Below are positions 15,359 through 22,764 of a DNA stretch of 64,000 bases, piece by piece (position 1 is the stretch's first letter; the number at the start of each line of letters is the position of its first letter). The DNA comes from Gaiellasilicea sp963707575 (GTDB taxonomy: Bacteria; Actinomycetota; Thermoleophilia; Gaiellales; Gaiellaceae): NCBI GenBank assembly GCA_963707575.1, contig OY970171.1:806001-870000 (forward strand), in the 5' to 3' direction. Both the position numbers and the translations under genes were made by a program. A model generated the notes under the pieces. The model was not told the DNA's origin. It saw only the letters and a list, made by a program, of their open reading frames with translations, and ran no database searches.

Positions 15359-16621
15359 CTACTGCTTTCGGGGGCCGCCGCGTTCGGCTCGGCGCTCGCC
15401 GCGGTCGGCCTGCCGTTCGGCCCGACGCTCCACCTGGTCGGCCTTGCGCTCCGCGCGCTGCGCCGCCTTGTCGGCCTGCCGCCGCGACCGCAGGTCGGCC
15501 CGGTCGGCCTGCCGCGCCGCCTGCTCTGATTGCCGCTGGGCACGGCGTTCGAGCGCTGCCGCTTTCTGCTCGGCGCGGCGCTCTGCTCGCGCCGCGTTCT
15601 GCTCCACACGCCGCTCGACGCGGGCCGCCTTCTGCTCGGTGCGCTGCTCGAGGCGGACTGCCTTGCGCTCTGCGCGCACCTCGGCGCGGGCGGCCTTTCG
15701 CTTGGCGTGCTCCTCGGTCCTGGCGGCCTTGCGCTCAGGCATCGGACGGGCAACTCGGCGCTCCTTCTTCACGTTCGGGACCGACTTCGCCGGCAGCAGG
15801 GCGGCCGGAGGCGCAGTGCTCGCCACGGCGGCGACGGGAGTAGAGGGCGGCAGTAGGGGCAGGGCCGAGACGGCGAGCGGAGGCTTGGGCGGCGACTGGG
15901 TCTCCGAGTGGCTCACGGTCACGGCGGTGCCGGCCGCCGCGGTCACGACGACGGCGGCGGTCGTCGCCTTCAGGGCCGCGGAGCCGAGGAACAACGACTT
16001 CGCCGCCGCGAGCACCGTCGTCAGGTCTGCGAGGTGGAGCGCCCGGCGGAACCGCCGCTGCGGCCGCACGTGTTTCGGCTCGGTCAGCCCCTGGGCGAGC
16101 GAGCGGCGGGCGCGGAAGATCAGCGTCTCGACGGCCGACTGTGAAAGCTCCAACTCGGCGGAGATCTCGCTGTAAGAGAGCCCCTGCCACTCGCGCAGCA
16201 GGATCGCCCGCCGCTGCTGCCCGGGCATGGCCGCCAGGGCGTCCTCGATCCCGATCAGCTCGTCGCGCTGGCGATTCGGGCCGGGGACGACCTCCTCGAT
16301 CACCTCGAAGTCGGCGGGGCTCTCGATCCGGTTGCGGCGCCAGGAGGAGCGGCGGCGCGAGAGGCAGACGTTCTCCGCGATCTTGAACAGCCAGGCGGCC
16401 TCCGCCTCGGGCACGACACCCCTGCCGAGCGCGCGGAAGGCATTCATGAACGTCGTCTGCACAGCGTCCTCGGCCTCCTCACGGGATCCGAGCTGGTGCA
16501 GGCAATAGCCGTGGATCTTCGCCGCGTGACGCTCGTAGAGGCCGTGGGTGGCGGATGCCTCCGGCGCGACGGGTTGCGACTCCACGAGCGACGCACGACC
16601 TGTGGACGGAACTGCGGCCAA
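15359..16621 (-). CDS. ECF sigma factor with membrane segment and Arg/Ala/Glu-rich tail
   Basis: About 420 residues. Region 2 spans about 27-95 (REEAEDAVQTTFMNAFRAL, IAENVCLSRRR). Region 4 spans about 122-178 (LREWQGLSYSEISAELELSQ helix-turn-helix). A hydrophobic helix at about 215-237 (KATTAAVVVTAAAGTAVTV) and a Pro-rich linker follow. The last 135 residues are a repetitive ERRAERKAAR-type sequence of Arg, Ala, Glu, Lys and Gln that should form one long charged helix. The layout parallels the sigma factor at 4640-5842 but the tail chemistry differs. No anti-sigma gene lies beside it. The start is taken as TTG 16621; a nearby later codon is possible. A 126-base gap upstream, with AT-rich sequence around 16730-16750, separates it from holB. 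Confidence 0.82.
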   Translation of the reverse strand: MAAVPSTGRASLVESQPVAPEASATHGLYERHAAKIHGYCLHQLGSREEAEDAVQTTFMNAFRALGRGVVPEAEAAWLFKIAENVCLSRRRSSWRRNRIESPADFEVIEEVVPGPNRQRDELIGIEDALAAMPGQQRRAILLREWQGLSYSEISAELELSQSAVETLIFRARRSLAQGLTEPKHVRPQRRFRRALHLADLTTVLAAAKSLFLGSAALKATTAAVVVTAAAGTAVTVSHSETQSPPKPPLAVSALPLLPPSTPVAAVASTAPPAALLPAKSVPNVKKERRVARPMPERKAARTEEHAKRKAARAEVRAERKAVRLEQRTEQKAARVERRVEQNAARAERRAEQKAAALERRAQRQSEQAARQADRADLRSRRQADKAAQRAERKADQVERRAERQADRGERRAERGGPRKQ

Positions 16622-16747
16622 GCGATATCCCCCCTGGGAAGGACGGCGGGCGGCGTTCCGCCCAAACGCCTTGAGCCCATCCTCGGCAAGGTGCGCGGGC
16701 CGCGCAACCCCTGAGGGCCGATCCTTACAACCCGATCAAATCTCGCT

Positions 16748-17824
16748 TCAAACTGACAAAGCTGCCGAAAACGACCGCCGCAAGCCGATGAAGAGCGCTT
16801 CGAGCGCCAGCGGCGCGGCGAGGTTGAACTCCTCCAGCGAGCGCCAGGTCTCGCGGACGAGCTCCGCTGCCCGCTCGGCGTCAGCCGAGCGCTCCCGGGT
16901 GCCGTCCTCGACGAGCGTCGCCAGCCGGTCGGCGTGGACGACCGCCGACTCCGCGCCGGCGGCCACGACGACGAGGTCGCGGTACCAGGAGGCGAGCTCC
17001 TCCAGCGAGGCGAGCAGCTCCTCCCGTTCTGCCCCGCGCTGGGCGCGTCGGACGCGCTGCTCGGCGTCACGGGCGGTCAGGTCGAGCCCCTCGAGGCCGG
17101 CCTCAGCACGCTCGCGCGCCGCCGCTCCGCTGGCCTTGGCTGCCTCGACGAGCGACGCGGCGGCGTCCCCCGGCTCGAAGTCCGGCTCCAGGTACGGACC
17201 GCGCGCGACGCGCAGGAGCTCGTCTCGCCGACTCGCGGCCTCCGGGTCGAGCAGCCGCTTGGCGCGATCGAGCCGGCCGCCGGCGACCCGGGCCAGCGCG
17301 ATGCGCTCGGCGTCGCCGAGCCCAGGTGCGTGCTCGGCGAAGTACTCCCGCACGGCCCGCTCGGAGAGGCGCCGGAACGGCACCAGCTGGCATCGCGAGC
17401 GGATCGTCTCAGGTAACGGGCCAAGCTCGTCCGCGACGAGCACGATCACCGCGTAGGGCGGCGGCTCCTCGAGGTCCTTCAGCAGTGCATCCGCCGCGTC
17501 CTCGTTCAGCAGGTGCGCGGACTCGATCACGTAGACGCGGTGCGAGGCTTCGAACGGCCGCATGTGCAGGTCGTGGCGCAGGCCGCGGATCTCGTCGATG
17601 CGGATCATCTCGCCGACGGGCTCCAGCAGGTAGAGGTCAGGGTGCGTGCCGTTCGCGACCCGGTGCGCGTCTCCGAGGACGGCGCCGGCGAAGGCGAGCG
17701 CGGCCTGGCGCTTCCCCGTGCCGGCAGGGCCGTGCAGCAGGTAGGCGTGCGCCACTCCGTCGGCGAGCGCCGCCTCGAGGAGGCGCTTCGCCTCCGCCTG
17801 CTCAGGCAGGCCGTCGAAGACCAC
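16748..17824 (-). CDS. holB: DNA polymerase III delta' subunit
   Basis: 358 residues of the clamp-loader AAA+ family. Walker A is GPAGTGKRQ near residue 32. The sensor segment RVYVIESAHLLNEDAADALL follows, then RSRCQ, the SRC arginine-finger motif that marks delta' and tau/gamma subunits. The C-terminal half is a poorly conserved helical collar domain. There is no zinc-binding Cys cluster of the E. coli type, as is usual in Actinobacteria. It loads the sliding clamp onto primed DNA. It overlaps the 3' end of tmk by 23 bases, the classic tmk-holB order, so the two are translated from one message. Confidence 0.9.
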   Translation of the reverse strand: MVFDGLPEQAEAKRLLEAALADGVAHAYLLHGPAGTGKRQAALAFAGAVLGDAHRVANGTHPDLYLLEPVGEMIRIDEIRGLRHDLHMRPFEASHRVYVIESAHLLNEDAADALLKDLEEPPPYAVIVLVADELGPLPETIRSRCQLVPFRRLSERAVREYFAEHAPGLGDAERIALARVAGGRLDRAKRLLDPEAASRRDELLRVARGPYLEPDFEPGDAAASLVEAAKASGAAARERAEAGLEGLDLTARDAEQRVRRAQRGAEREELLASLEELASWYRDLVVVAAGAESAVVHADRLATLVEDGTRERSADAERAAELVRETWRSLEEFNLAAPLALEALFIGLRRSFSAALSV

Positions 17825-18413
17825 GCGCGCTCAACTCGTCGTGCACCTGTTCGGCCAGGGTCTCCGGGGGCAGCGTCCCGTCCAGGAGCACCACGCGTTC
17901 GGGCTGGAGCGCTGCGAGTCGCTCGTACCCCTCGGCCACGCTGGCGTGGAAGCTCTCGGCAGCTCGTTCGATGCGGTCGGGGCGACCGCCGACCCGGGCC
18001 GCCGCACCGGCTGCGTCGAGCGCGAGCACGAACGTCCGGTCGGGCAGCAGCCCCCGCACGGCCAGCAGGTTCAGCTCGAGCACCTCGTCGAAGCCGAGCC
18101 CGCGCCCGATCCCCTGGTAGACGACTGAGCTGTCGAGATAGCGGTCGAGGATCACGTCGGCGTCGCGAGCGAGGGCGGGAGCGACCACTTCCGCCACCAG
18201 CTCGGCGCGCGCGGCGGCGTAGAGCAGCGCCTCGGCCCACGGAGTCATCTCGTCGCCGTGCAGGACGAGGGCGCGCAGCTGCTCGCCGAGCGCCGTGCCG
18301 CCGGGCTCGCGTGCGGTCACGACCTCGCGGCCGTCGGCCTCGAGCCTCGCCCGCAGGAGCTCGACCTGGGTCGTCTTGCCGGAGCCGTCGAGTCCCTCGA
18401 ACGTCACGAACAT
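17802..18413 (-). CDS. tmk: Thymidylate kinase
   Basis: 203 residues, the normal length. The P-loop is FEGLDGSGKTTQ at residues 4-15, the DRY-type motif is LDRYLDSSVVYQG at about residue 91, and the lid follows. It phosphorylates dTMP to dTDP with ATP. The gene begins only 20 bases from the divergent epimerase gene, and the intervening sequence holds overlapping -10 elements for both. It is co-transcribed with holB. Confidence 0.95.
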   Translation of the reverse strand: MFVTFEGLDGSGKTTQVELLRARLEADGREVVTAREPGGTALGEQLRALVLHGDEMTPWAEALLYAAARAELVAEVVAPALARDADVILDRYLDSSVVYQGIGRGLGFDEVLELNLLAVRGLLPDRTFVLALDAAGAAARVGGRPDRIERAAESFHASVAEGYERLAALQPERVVLLDGTLPPETLAEQVHDELSARGLRRPA

Positions 18414-18421
18414 GCCGGGCC

Positions 18422-18428
18422 TAGGATA
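18422..18428. promoter_or_regulatory. Overlapping divergent -10 elements (TAGGAT / TATCCT)
   Basis: TAGGAT (18422-18427) lies six bases before the epimerase ATG at 18434. On the other strand TATCCT (18428-18423) lies nine bases before the tmk ATG at 18413. The two hexamers overlap almost completely, so both genes appear leaderless and share one promoter core. Confidence 0.5.
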
Positions 18429-18433
18429 CGGCG

Positions 18434-19318
18434 ATGCGGACGGCGGTCACCGGGGGAGCCGGATTCATCGGATCCCACCTCGTGGACGCGCTGCTCGCAC
18501 GCGGTGACGACGTCCTGGTGGTAGACGACCTCTCGACCGGCCGGCGCGACCGGGTGGCCGAAGGGGCCGAGCTGCTGGAGCACGACATCCGCACGCCGTT
18601 CTCCCTCGAGGCCGACCTCGTCTTCCACCTCGCCGCACAGGCGGACGTGGGCACGTCGATGGAGCGCCCTGCCTTCGACGGCGAGGTGAACGTCGTCGGC
18701 ACCGTGAACACGCTCGAGGCAGCGCGTGCCTGTGGTGCCGAGATCGTCTTCTCTTCGACGGGCGGTGCGATCTATGGAGAGGTGCTCGGCGAGGCTGCGA
18801 CCGAGGAGACGCCGCGCAGGCCGGTGTCCGCGTATGGGATCGCCAAGCTCTGCGCCGAGGAATACCTCGCCGGCTGGAACCGGATCCACGGCACCGAGCA
18901 CACCGTCCTCCGCTTCGCGAACGTGTACGGGCCGCGACAGTCGGCCGCGCTCGAGGGCGGGGTCGTGTCCATCTTCATGGAGCGGCTGCGCCGCGGCGAC
19001 GAGACGCTCGTCTTCGGCGACGGCGAGCAGACGCGCGACTACGTCTACGTCGCCGACGTGGTCGAGGCAGTTCTCGCGGCGGCGGGTCACGGTGGCGTCT
19101 TCAACGTCGGCTCGGGCACGGAGACGACGGTGAACGAACTGCACCGGCTGTGCGCGGAGATCGCGGGCGCCGGGGCGGCGCCGACGCACATTGCTGCCCG
19201 TCCGGGCGATGCGCGCAGGAGCGTCCTCGACTCGTCGCTGGCCGGGCGCGAGCTGGGCTGGCAGGCCCGGACGTCGCTCGAGGCCGGCCTGCGCGCGACC
19301 TGGGAGTCGTCCGCCTAG
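18434..19318 (+). CDS. UDP-glucose 4-epimerase-type NAD-dependent epimerase
   Basis: 294 residues. GGAGFIGSHLVDALL gives the NAD-binding Rossmann start. SSTGGAIYGE and YGIAK provide the Ser/Thr and YxxxK catalytic residues, and VYGPRQ is typical of GalE-like and other nucleotide-sugar epimerases. It acts on UDP-sugars in the cytoplasm, supplying polysaccharide or glycoprotein precursors. A LytR C-terminal-domain protein follows 38 bases later on the same strand and an O-antigen-ligase-like pseudogene converges just beyond, consistent with a cell-surface polysaccharide context. It starts leaderlessly 20 bases from tmk. Confidence 0.88.
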   Translation: MRTAVTGGAGFIGSHLVDALLARGDDVLVVDDLSTGRRDRVAEGAELLEHDIRTPFSLEADLVFHLAAQADVGTSMERPAFDGEVNVVGTVNTLEAARACGAEIVFSSTGGAIYGEVLGEAATEETPRRPVSAYGIAKLCAEEYLAGWNRIHGTEHTVLRFANVYGPRQSAALEGGVVSIFMERLRRGDETLVFGDGEQTRDYVYVADVVEAVLAAAGHGGVFNVGSGTETTVNELHRLCAEIAGAGAAPTHIAARPGDARRSVLDSSLAGRELGWQARTSLEAGLRATWESSA

Positions 19319-19356
19319 AAGGAGCCTGCCGCCGGGTCGCGAAACACGACGGGCCC

Positions 19357-19857
19357 GTGGAGCACTCCCTTCCCCAGATCCGGACGCCATGGCGCACGGC
19401 GACGCTCGTGGCCTGCTGCGTCGCGGCGCTCGAGCTGATCGTGCTGGTCGTGCTCGGGGTCGCCCTGCTCGCCGAGCCCGTCTCCCGGCATGTGACGCAG
19501 GCCGCGGAGCAGAAGGTGTTGGGGCCGGTCGTCAAGAAGCCAGAGGTGAAGCCGAACGCGGCCGCGCCCAGGCTCAGCCGGGCCCAGACCTCCGTGATCG
19601 TGCTGAACGGGAACGGCCGGGCCGGTGCCGCTGCGACGGCCGCCGAGCGCGTGCGCGGGATCGGCTACACGATCGGCACCGTCGGCAACGCCCCCCGCAC
19701 CGACTTCACCCGCAGCCTCGTCATGTACCGCCCCGGCCACGAGGCCGAGGGCAGGCGGCTCGCGCGGGACCTGCGCCTCAAGATCGTCGGGCCGCTCGAC
19801 GGGATCAAGCCGCGCGAGCTGCTCGGCGCGCACGTCGCCCTCGTCGTCGGCGAATAG
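19357..19857 (+). CDS. LytR C-terminal domain (LytR_C) membrane protein
   Basis: 166 residues from GTG 19357. One transmembrane helix (about residues 14-38) places the C-terminus outside. Residues about 75-160 form a LytR_C (PF13399) domain with SVIVLNGNGRAGAAATAAE, a strand-helix unit found attached to LytR-CpsA-Psr enzymes or alone. The catalytic LCP domain is absent, so it is likely an accessory or binding protein in cell-envelope assembly. There is no convincing ribosome site close to the GTG; AAGGAG lies 32 bases upstream. The start is therefore less certain than the domain. Confidence 0.72.
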   Translation: MEHSLPQIRTPWRTATLVACCVAALELIVLVVLGVALLAEPVSRHVTQAAEQKVLGPVVKKPEVKPNAAAPRLSRAQTSVIVLNGNGRAGAAATAAERVRGIGYTIGTVGNAPRTDFTRSLVMYRPGHEAEGRRLARDLRLKIVGPLDGIKPRELLGAHVALVVGE

Positions 19858-19860
19858 CTC

Positions 19861-21802
19861 CTAACCCTCGCACCGGCCCGCGTTGACGAACGCGCGGGCC
19901 TCGTCCAGCGGGCCGCCCCTGTACCACCGCGTCGAGCGCGGATCGAGCGTGTAGGCCTCGTTCAGGTGGACATACGCCTGGCAGAGGAAGCGCCGGCTGT
20001 GCTCGTACGCGCCGAGCGCATACCAGGTGTCGGGATTCTCGGGCTGGAGCCGGATCGCGGCGGCGTAGGCCTCTCGCGCGGAGCGAATGTGATTGCGCGA
20101 CGCCTCGATCCCGGCCAGGCGGTGCAGCGGCCCGATCGAGAGTGGATCGAGCGAGCGAGCGCGCTCCGCCGCGTCGATCGCCGCCTGAACGTTGCCGGCG
20201 TCGAGCTCGCGGTTCACCTGCCGCAGCGAGCGCTCGGCGAGCCACGGTGTCGCCAACGAGAGCAGCGCGGCGACGCCGACGACCGCCAGCGCCCCGGCCG
20301 CGAGCGGTCGTGGAGTCGCCGGTACCAGCGGGCGGCCGGAGGTCGCGAGCGCCCCGGCGGCGAGGAGCGTCGGCCCGGTCACGGCCAGGAAGCTCCAGTC
20401 GTAGTCGACGAGCCCGTGCACGAGATAGAGAGCCGGGAGGATCGCGAGCGCGACCCCCGCCCGCCGCTCCTCCCCGCCGAGCCGCCGCACGGCGCCGACG
20501 GCAGCCAGCGCCACCGCCGCCACGAGCGCTGCGAAGAGCAGGAGCCCGACGACGCCGGTGCCCGCCAGGAACTGGAGCGGCAGGTTGTGCGGCTCGCGCG
20601 CGTCGACCGCGTCCTCGCGGTGGCGCTTCCTGGCGATCTCGAACGTTCCGGCGCCGGCACCGGTGAGCGGCTTCGCCTCGAAGATCCGCCAGGCCTCGCC
20701 CCAGAACTGGCGGCGGTTGTTCAGGCTCGAGTCGACCAGCCGCTCCGGCCCCTGCGCGACCGCGCGACCTCCGACGAGCGGATCGCCCGCCACCGCGACG
20801 AGCACGCCTACGGCCACCACCGTCGCGATCGCGCCGACGGCGAGGCCACGCCCGATTCGCGTCGCGGACGCCCGGCCTCAGCTCGAGGCGCTCCAGTCGC
20901 CGCGCCGCCGCGACGACGAGGGCGGCACCCACCAGGAAGAGCAGTGCGAAGACTGCTCCGTCCGCGAGCCGGTCCCCGTACTCCTGCCCGTCCTCGACGA
21001 GCGCCGGTCGCGTGAACGCCCAGCCGCCGACCGCGAGCGCGGGCGCAGTCGTGGCGAGGGCGAGCAGCGCTCGCTCGGTCCGCGACCGTCCCAGCCAGAG
21101 CCACAGCCCCACACCGACGATCCCGGCCCCGACGCCGGCTCGCGAGCCCGTGAGCAGGATCGCGACGGCTGCTGCGTAGGCGAGCACGGCTCCGCCGGCT
21201 CGTAGCGCGACCGCTGCCGAACGGGTCGCGGCGAGCCAGAGCCCCAGGACGAGCAGGCCGTCGCCGACGAGCGCCAGCGCGTTCCAGTAGCCGATCGGGT
21301 CGCGCAGCCGCGCCGCTCGGCCGCCGTCGGAAAAGAGGGCGGGGATCGCCTTCCCGGCGAGCGCCCACAGGATCGCGACGGCGAAGGCTCCGGTCAGGAT
21401 CGCCGCCACCACGCGCGCAGACCGATCGCCGTACAGCGAGCCCAGCACGACCCCGACCACGGCGAAGGAGGCGTAGACGAGCCCGCGGTTCAGCTCGCCC
21501 CACGACCGGTCCGGCGCGATCGACCACGCCACGGAGATGCCGTTCCAGATCGCGATCGCGAGCAGGGCCCCGACGACGGAGCCTCCGCCGCGCGCGAGCG
21601 GCAACCGGCCGAGAAGGGCCAGTGTCCCGGAAACCCCGGCCGCCAGGAGCGCAATGGCCCCGAGCCAGAACGACTCGCCGGCGAAGAGCGCGCCGACGAC
21701 GAGTACCGCCGCGAGCACCGCCGGAACGAGCATCGGTGCCGCGCCGGTAGCGGCCTCGAGCCCCGCGCGCACTGTTGCCGTGCGTTCGCGGGGTGGCAGC
21801 AT
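19861..21802 (-). pseudogene. O-antigen ligase/Wzy-like membrane protein with TPR tail, one frameshift
   Basis: The N-terminal part (21802 to about 20870) has about eight transmembrane helices with the O-antigen ligase hallmark LLTGSRAGVGAG. A one-base frame change near 20840-20880 is needed to continue as RRQFWGEAWRIFEAKPLTGA, the conserved loop of this family, more helices, and then TPR-like helices (ERARSLDPLSIGPLHRLAG, AAIRLQPENPDTWYALGAY). Combined length is about 645 residues, the expected size. It would join or polymerise surface glycans at the outer face of the membrane. With only one break it could be a recent mutation or a base error. It starts at ATG 21802, seven bases after TAGCTT. 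Confidence 0.72.
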
Positions 21803-21809
21803 CGGCGGC

Positions 21810-21815
21810 AAGCTA
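21810..21815 (-). promoter_or_regulatory. Candidate -10 (TAGCTT) of O-antigen-ligase-like gene
   Basis: TAGCTT seven bases before the ATG at 21802, no ribosome site between: leaderless arrangement. Confidence 0.4.
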
Positions 21816-21970
21816 CCATGTGGAGTTCACCGCCACGACGCGGGCGCCTGCGTACCCACGTAGGCTTACAAACCGTTTACCCGCAGCTCATCCCGGCCTC
21901 AACCACGTCCGGGAGACTCACCAGAATCGTCCGGCCGGCTCGCCTGTCGGACGACCCACAGCCGCAGACC

Positions 21971-22552
21971 TTGACCACCGCCTCCTCATCCCGCCCGCAC
22001 CGGATCGCCCTGCGCGCGCTCCTCGCCGCCGGGGCCCTCGTGCTCACGCTCGGCGTTGCCGGGCCAGCAGCCGGCGCCGCGACGTGCGGCAAGAAGGTGA
22101 TCGACGACTGGTACGACAACGGCCGGGTCGACGGCAGCTACCCGCTGCACTGCTACGACGACGCGATCGACGCGCTCCCGCGCGACGTCCGCGACTACTC
22201 GAGCGCGAAGGACGACATCGAGCGCGCGCTGCAGGCGCGCATGAACGGCCAGGGAGCACCGCCCGCCACGAGCGACCCGACGCCGGGAGGCTCGACCGAG
22301 CCCGGGGACGATCCCGGATCCGACGAGCCCGGTGAGACGACGGGCGGGTCCGGCTCCGACGGGCCGTCCAAGCCAGGTGACGAAAGCGGCGTGCCGGAGG
22401 CCGGCGCGGGCGACGTCGACACAGCCTCCTCGAGCTCCGTGCCGGTGCCCCTGCTCGTCCTGGCAGGGCTCGCGCTCCTGCTCGTCGCGGCCGGCTCGAT
22501 GGGCTATCTCGCCCGCCGCCTGCAGGCGCGCCGGCTGCCTCCGACCCCGTAG
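21971..22552 (+). CDS. Cell-surface protein with signal peptide and C-terminal anchor helix
   Basis: About 193 residues starting at TTG 21971. Residues about 12-35 are a signal peptide (ALRALLAAGALVLTLG, then AGAATC). A short Cys-containing domain (CGKKVIDDWYDNGRVDGSY, then HCYDDAIDALP) follows. The next about 80 residues are a Pro/Gly/Ser/Asp-rich linker, and a final hydrophobic helix (VPLLVLAGLALLLVAAGSMGYLA) ends in a basic LARRLQARRL tail, like a membrane stop-transfer segment. It is therefore anchored with its N-terminal domain outside the cell. The two cysteines of the small domain could form a disulphide. Function unknown. The exact start is uncertain because there is no clear ribosome site. 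Confidence 0.62.
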   Translation: MTTASSSRPHRIALRALLAAGALVLTLGVAGPAAGAATCGKKVIDDWYDNGRVDGSYPLHCYDDAIDALPRDVRDYSSAKDDIERALQARMNGQGAPPATSDPTPGGSTEPGDDPGSDEPGETTGGSGSDGPSKPGDESGVPEAGAGDVDTASSSSVPVPLLVLAGLALLLVAAGSMGYLARRLQARRLPPTP

Positions 22553-22611
22553 AGCGCAGCTCGAAGGCTCGCCTCGCGAGGTCCGCCGCCGACCCTCGGT
22601 CCGGTATCATA

Positions 22612-22644
22612 GTCCGTACCGATTTACGGAATTTGCAGGAATTT
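22612..22644 (+). promoter_or_regulatory. nrdJ upstream region: TATCAT -10 and GGAATTT direct repeats
   Basis: TATCAT at 22612-22617 is a candidate -10. Two GGAATTT repeats (22628-22634 and 22638-22644) lie ten bases apart in an unusually AT-rich pocket. I looked for a cobalamin riboswitch (B12 box) and an NrdR box in 22553-22764 and saw neither. Confidence 0.35.
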
Positions 22645-22764
22645 CTTTGCGCACAATCAGCCGGGTCCGTCCGACGCTCTCACTAGCGTGCGCGATCCGC
22701 TCGGCCGACCGCCAGGTCGCCGGAGAGGAGATTTTCAACAGTCGTGACGGCTCGGGAGGAAGAG

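Noticed and set aside
15359..15760. Tandem DNA repeat in the tail of the second ECF sigma gene
   Set aside because: The repetitive look comes from the ERRAERKAAR-type protein composition; no exact DNA unit repeats in tandem.
22553..22764. Cobalamin riboswitch or NrdR box upstream of the B12-dependent reductase
   Set aside because: Neither the B12 box nor an NrdR-type palindrome could be found; GACC-GCCA-GGTC at about 22708 is only a short palindrome.
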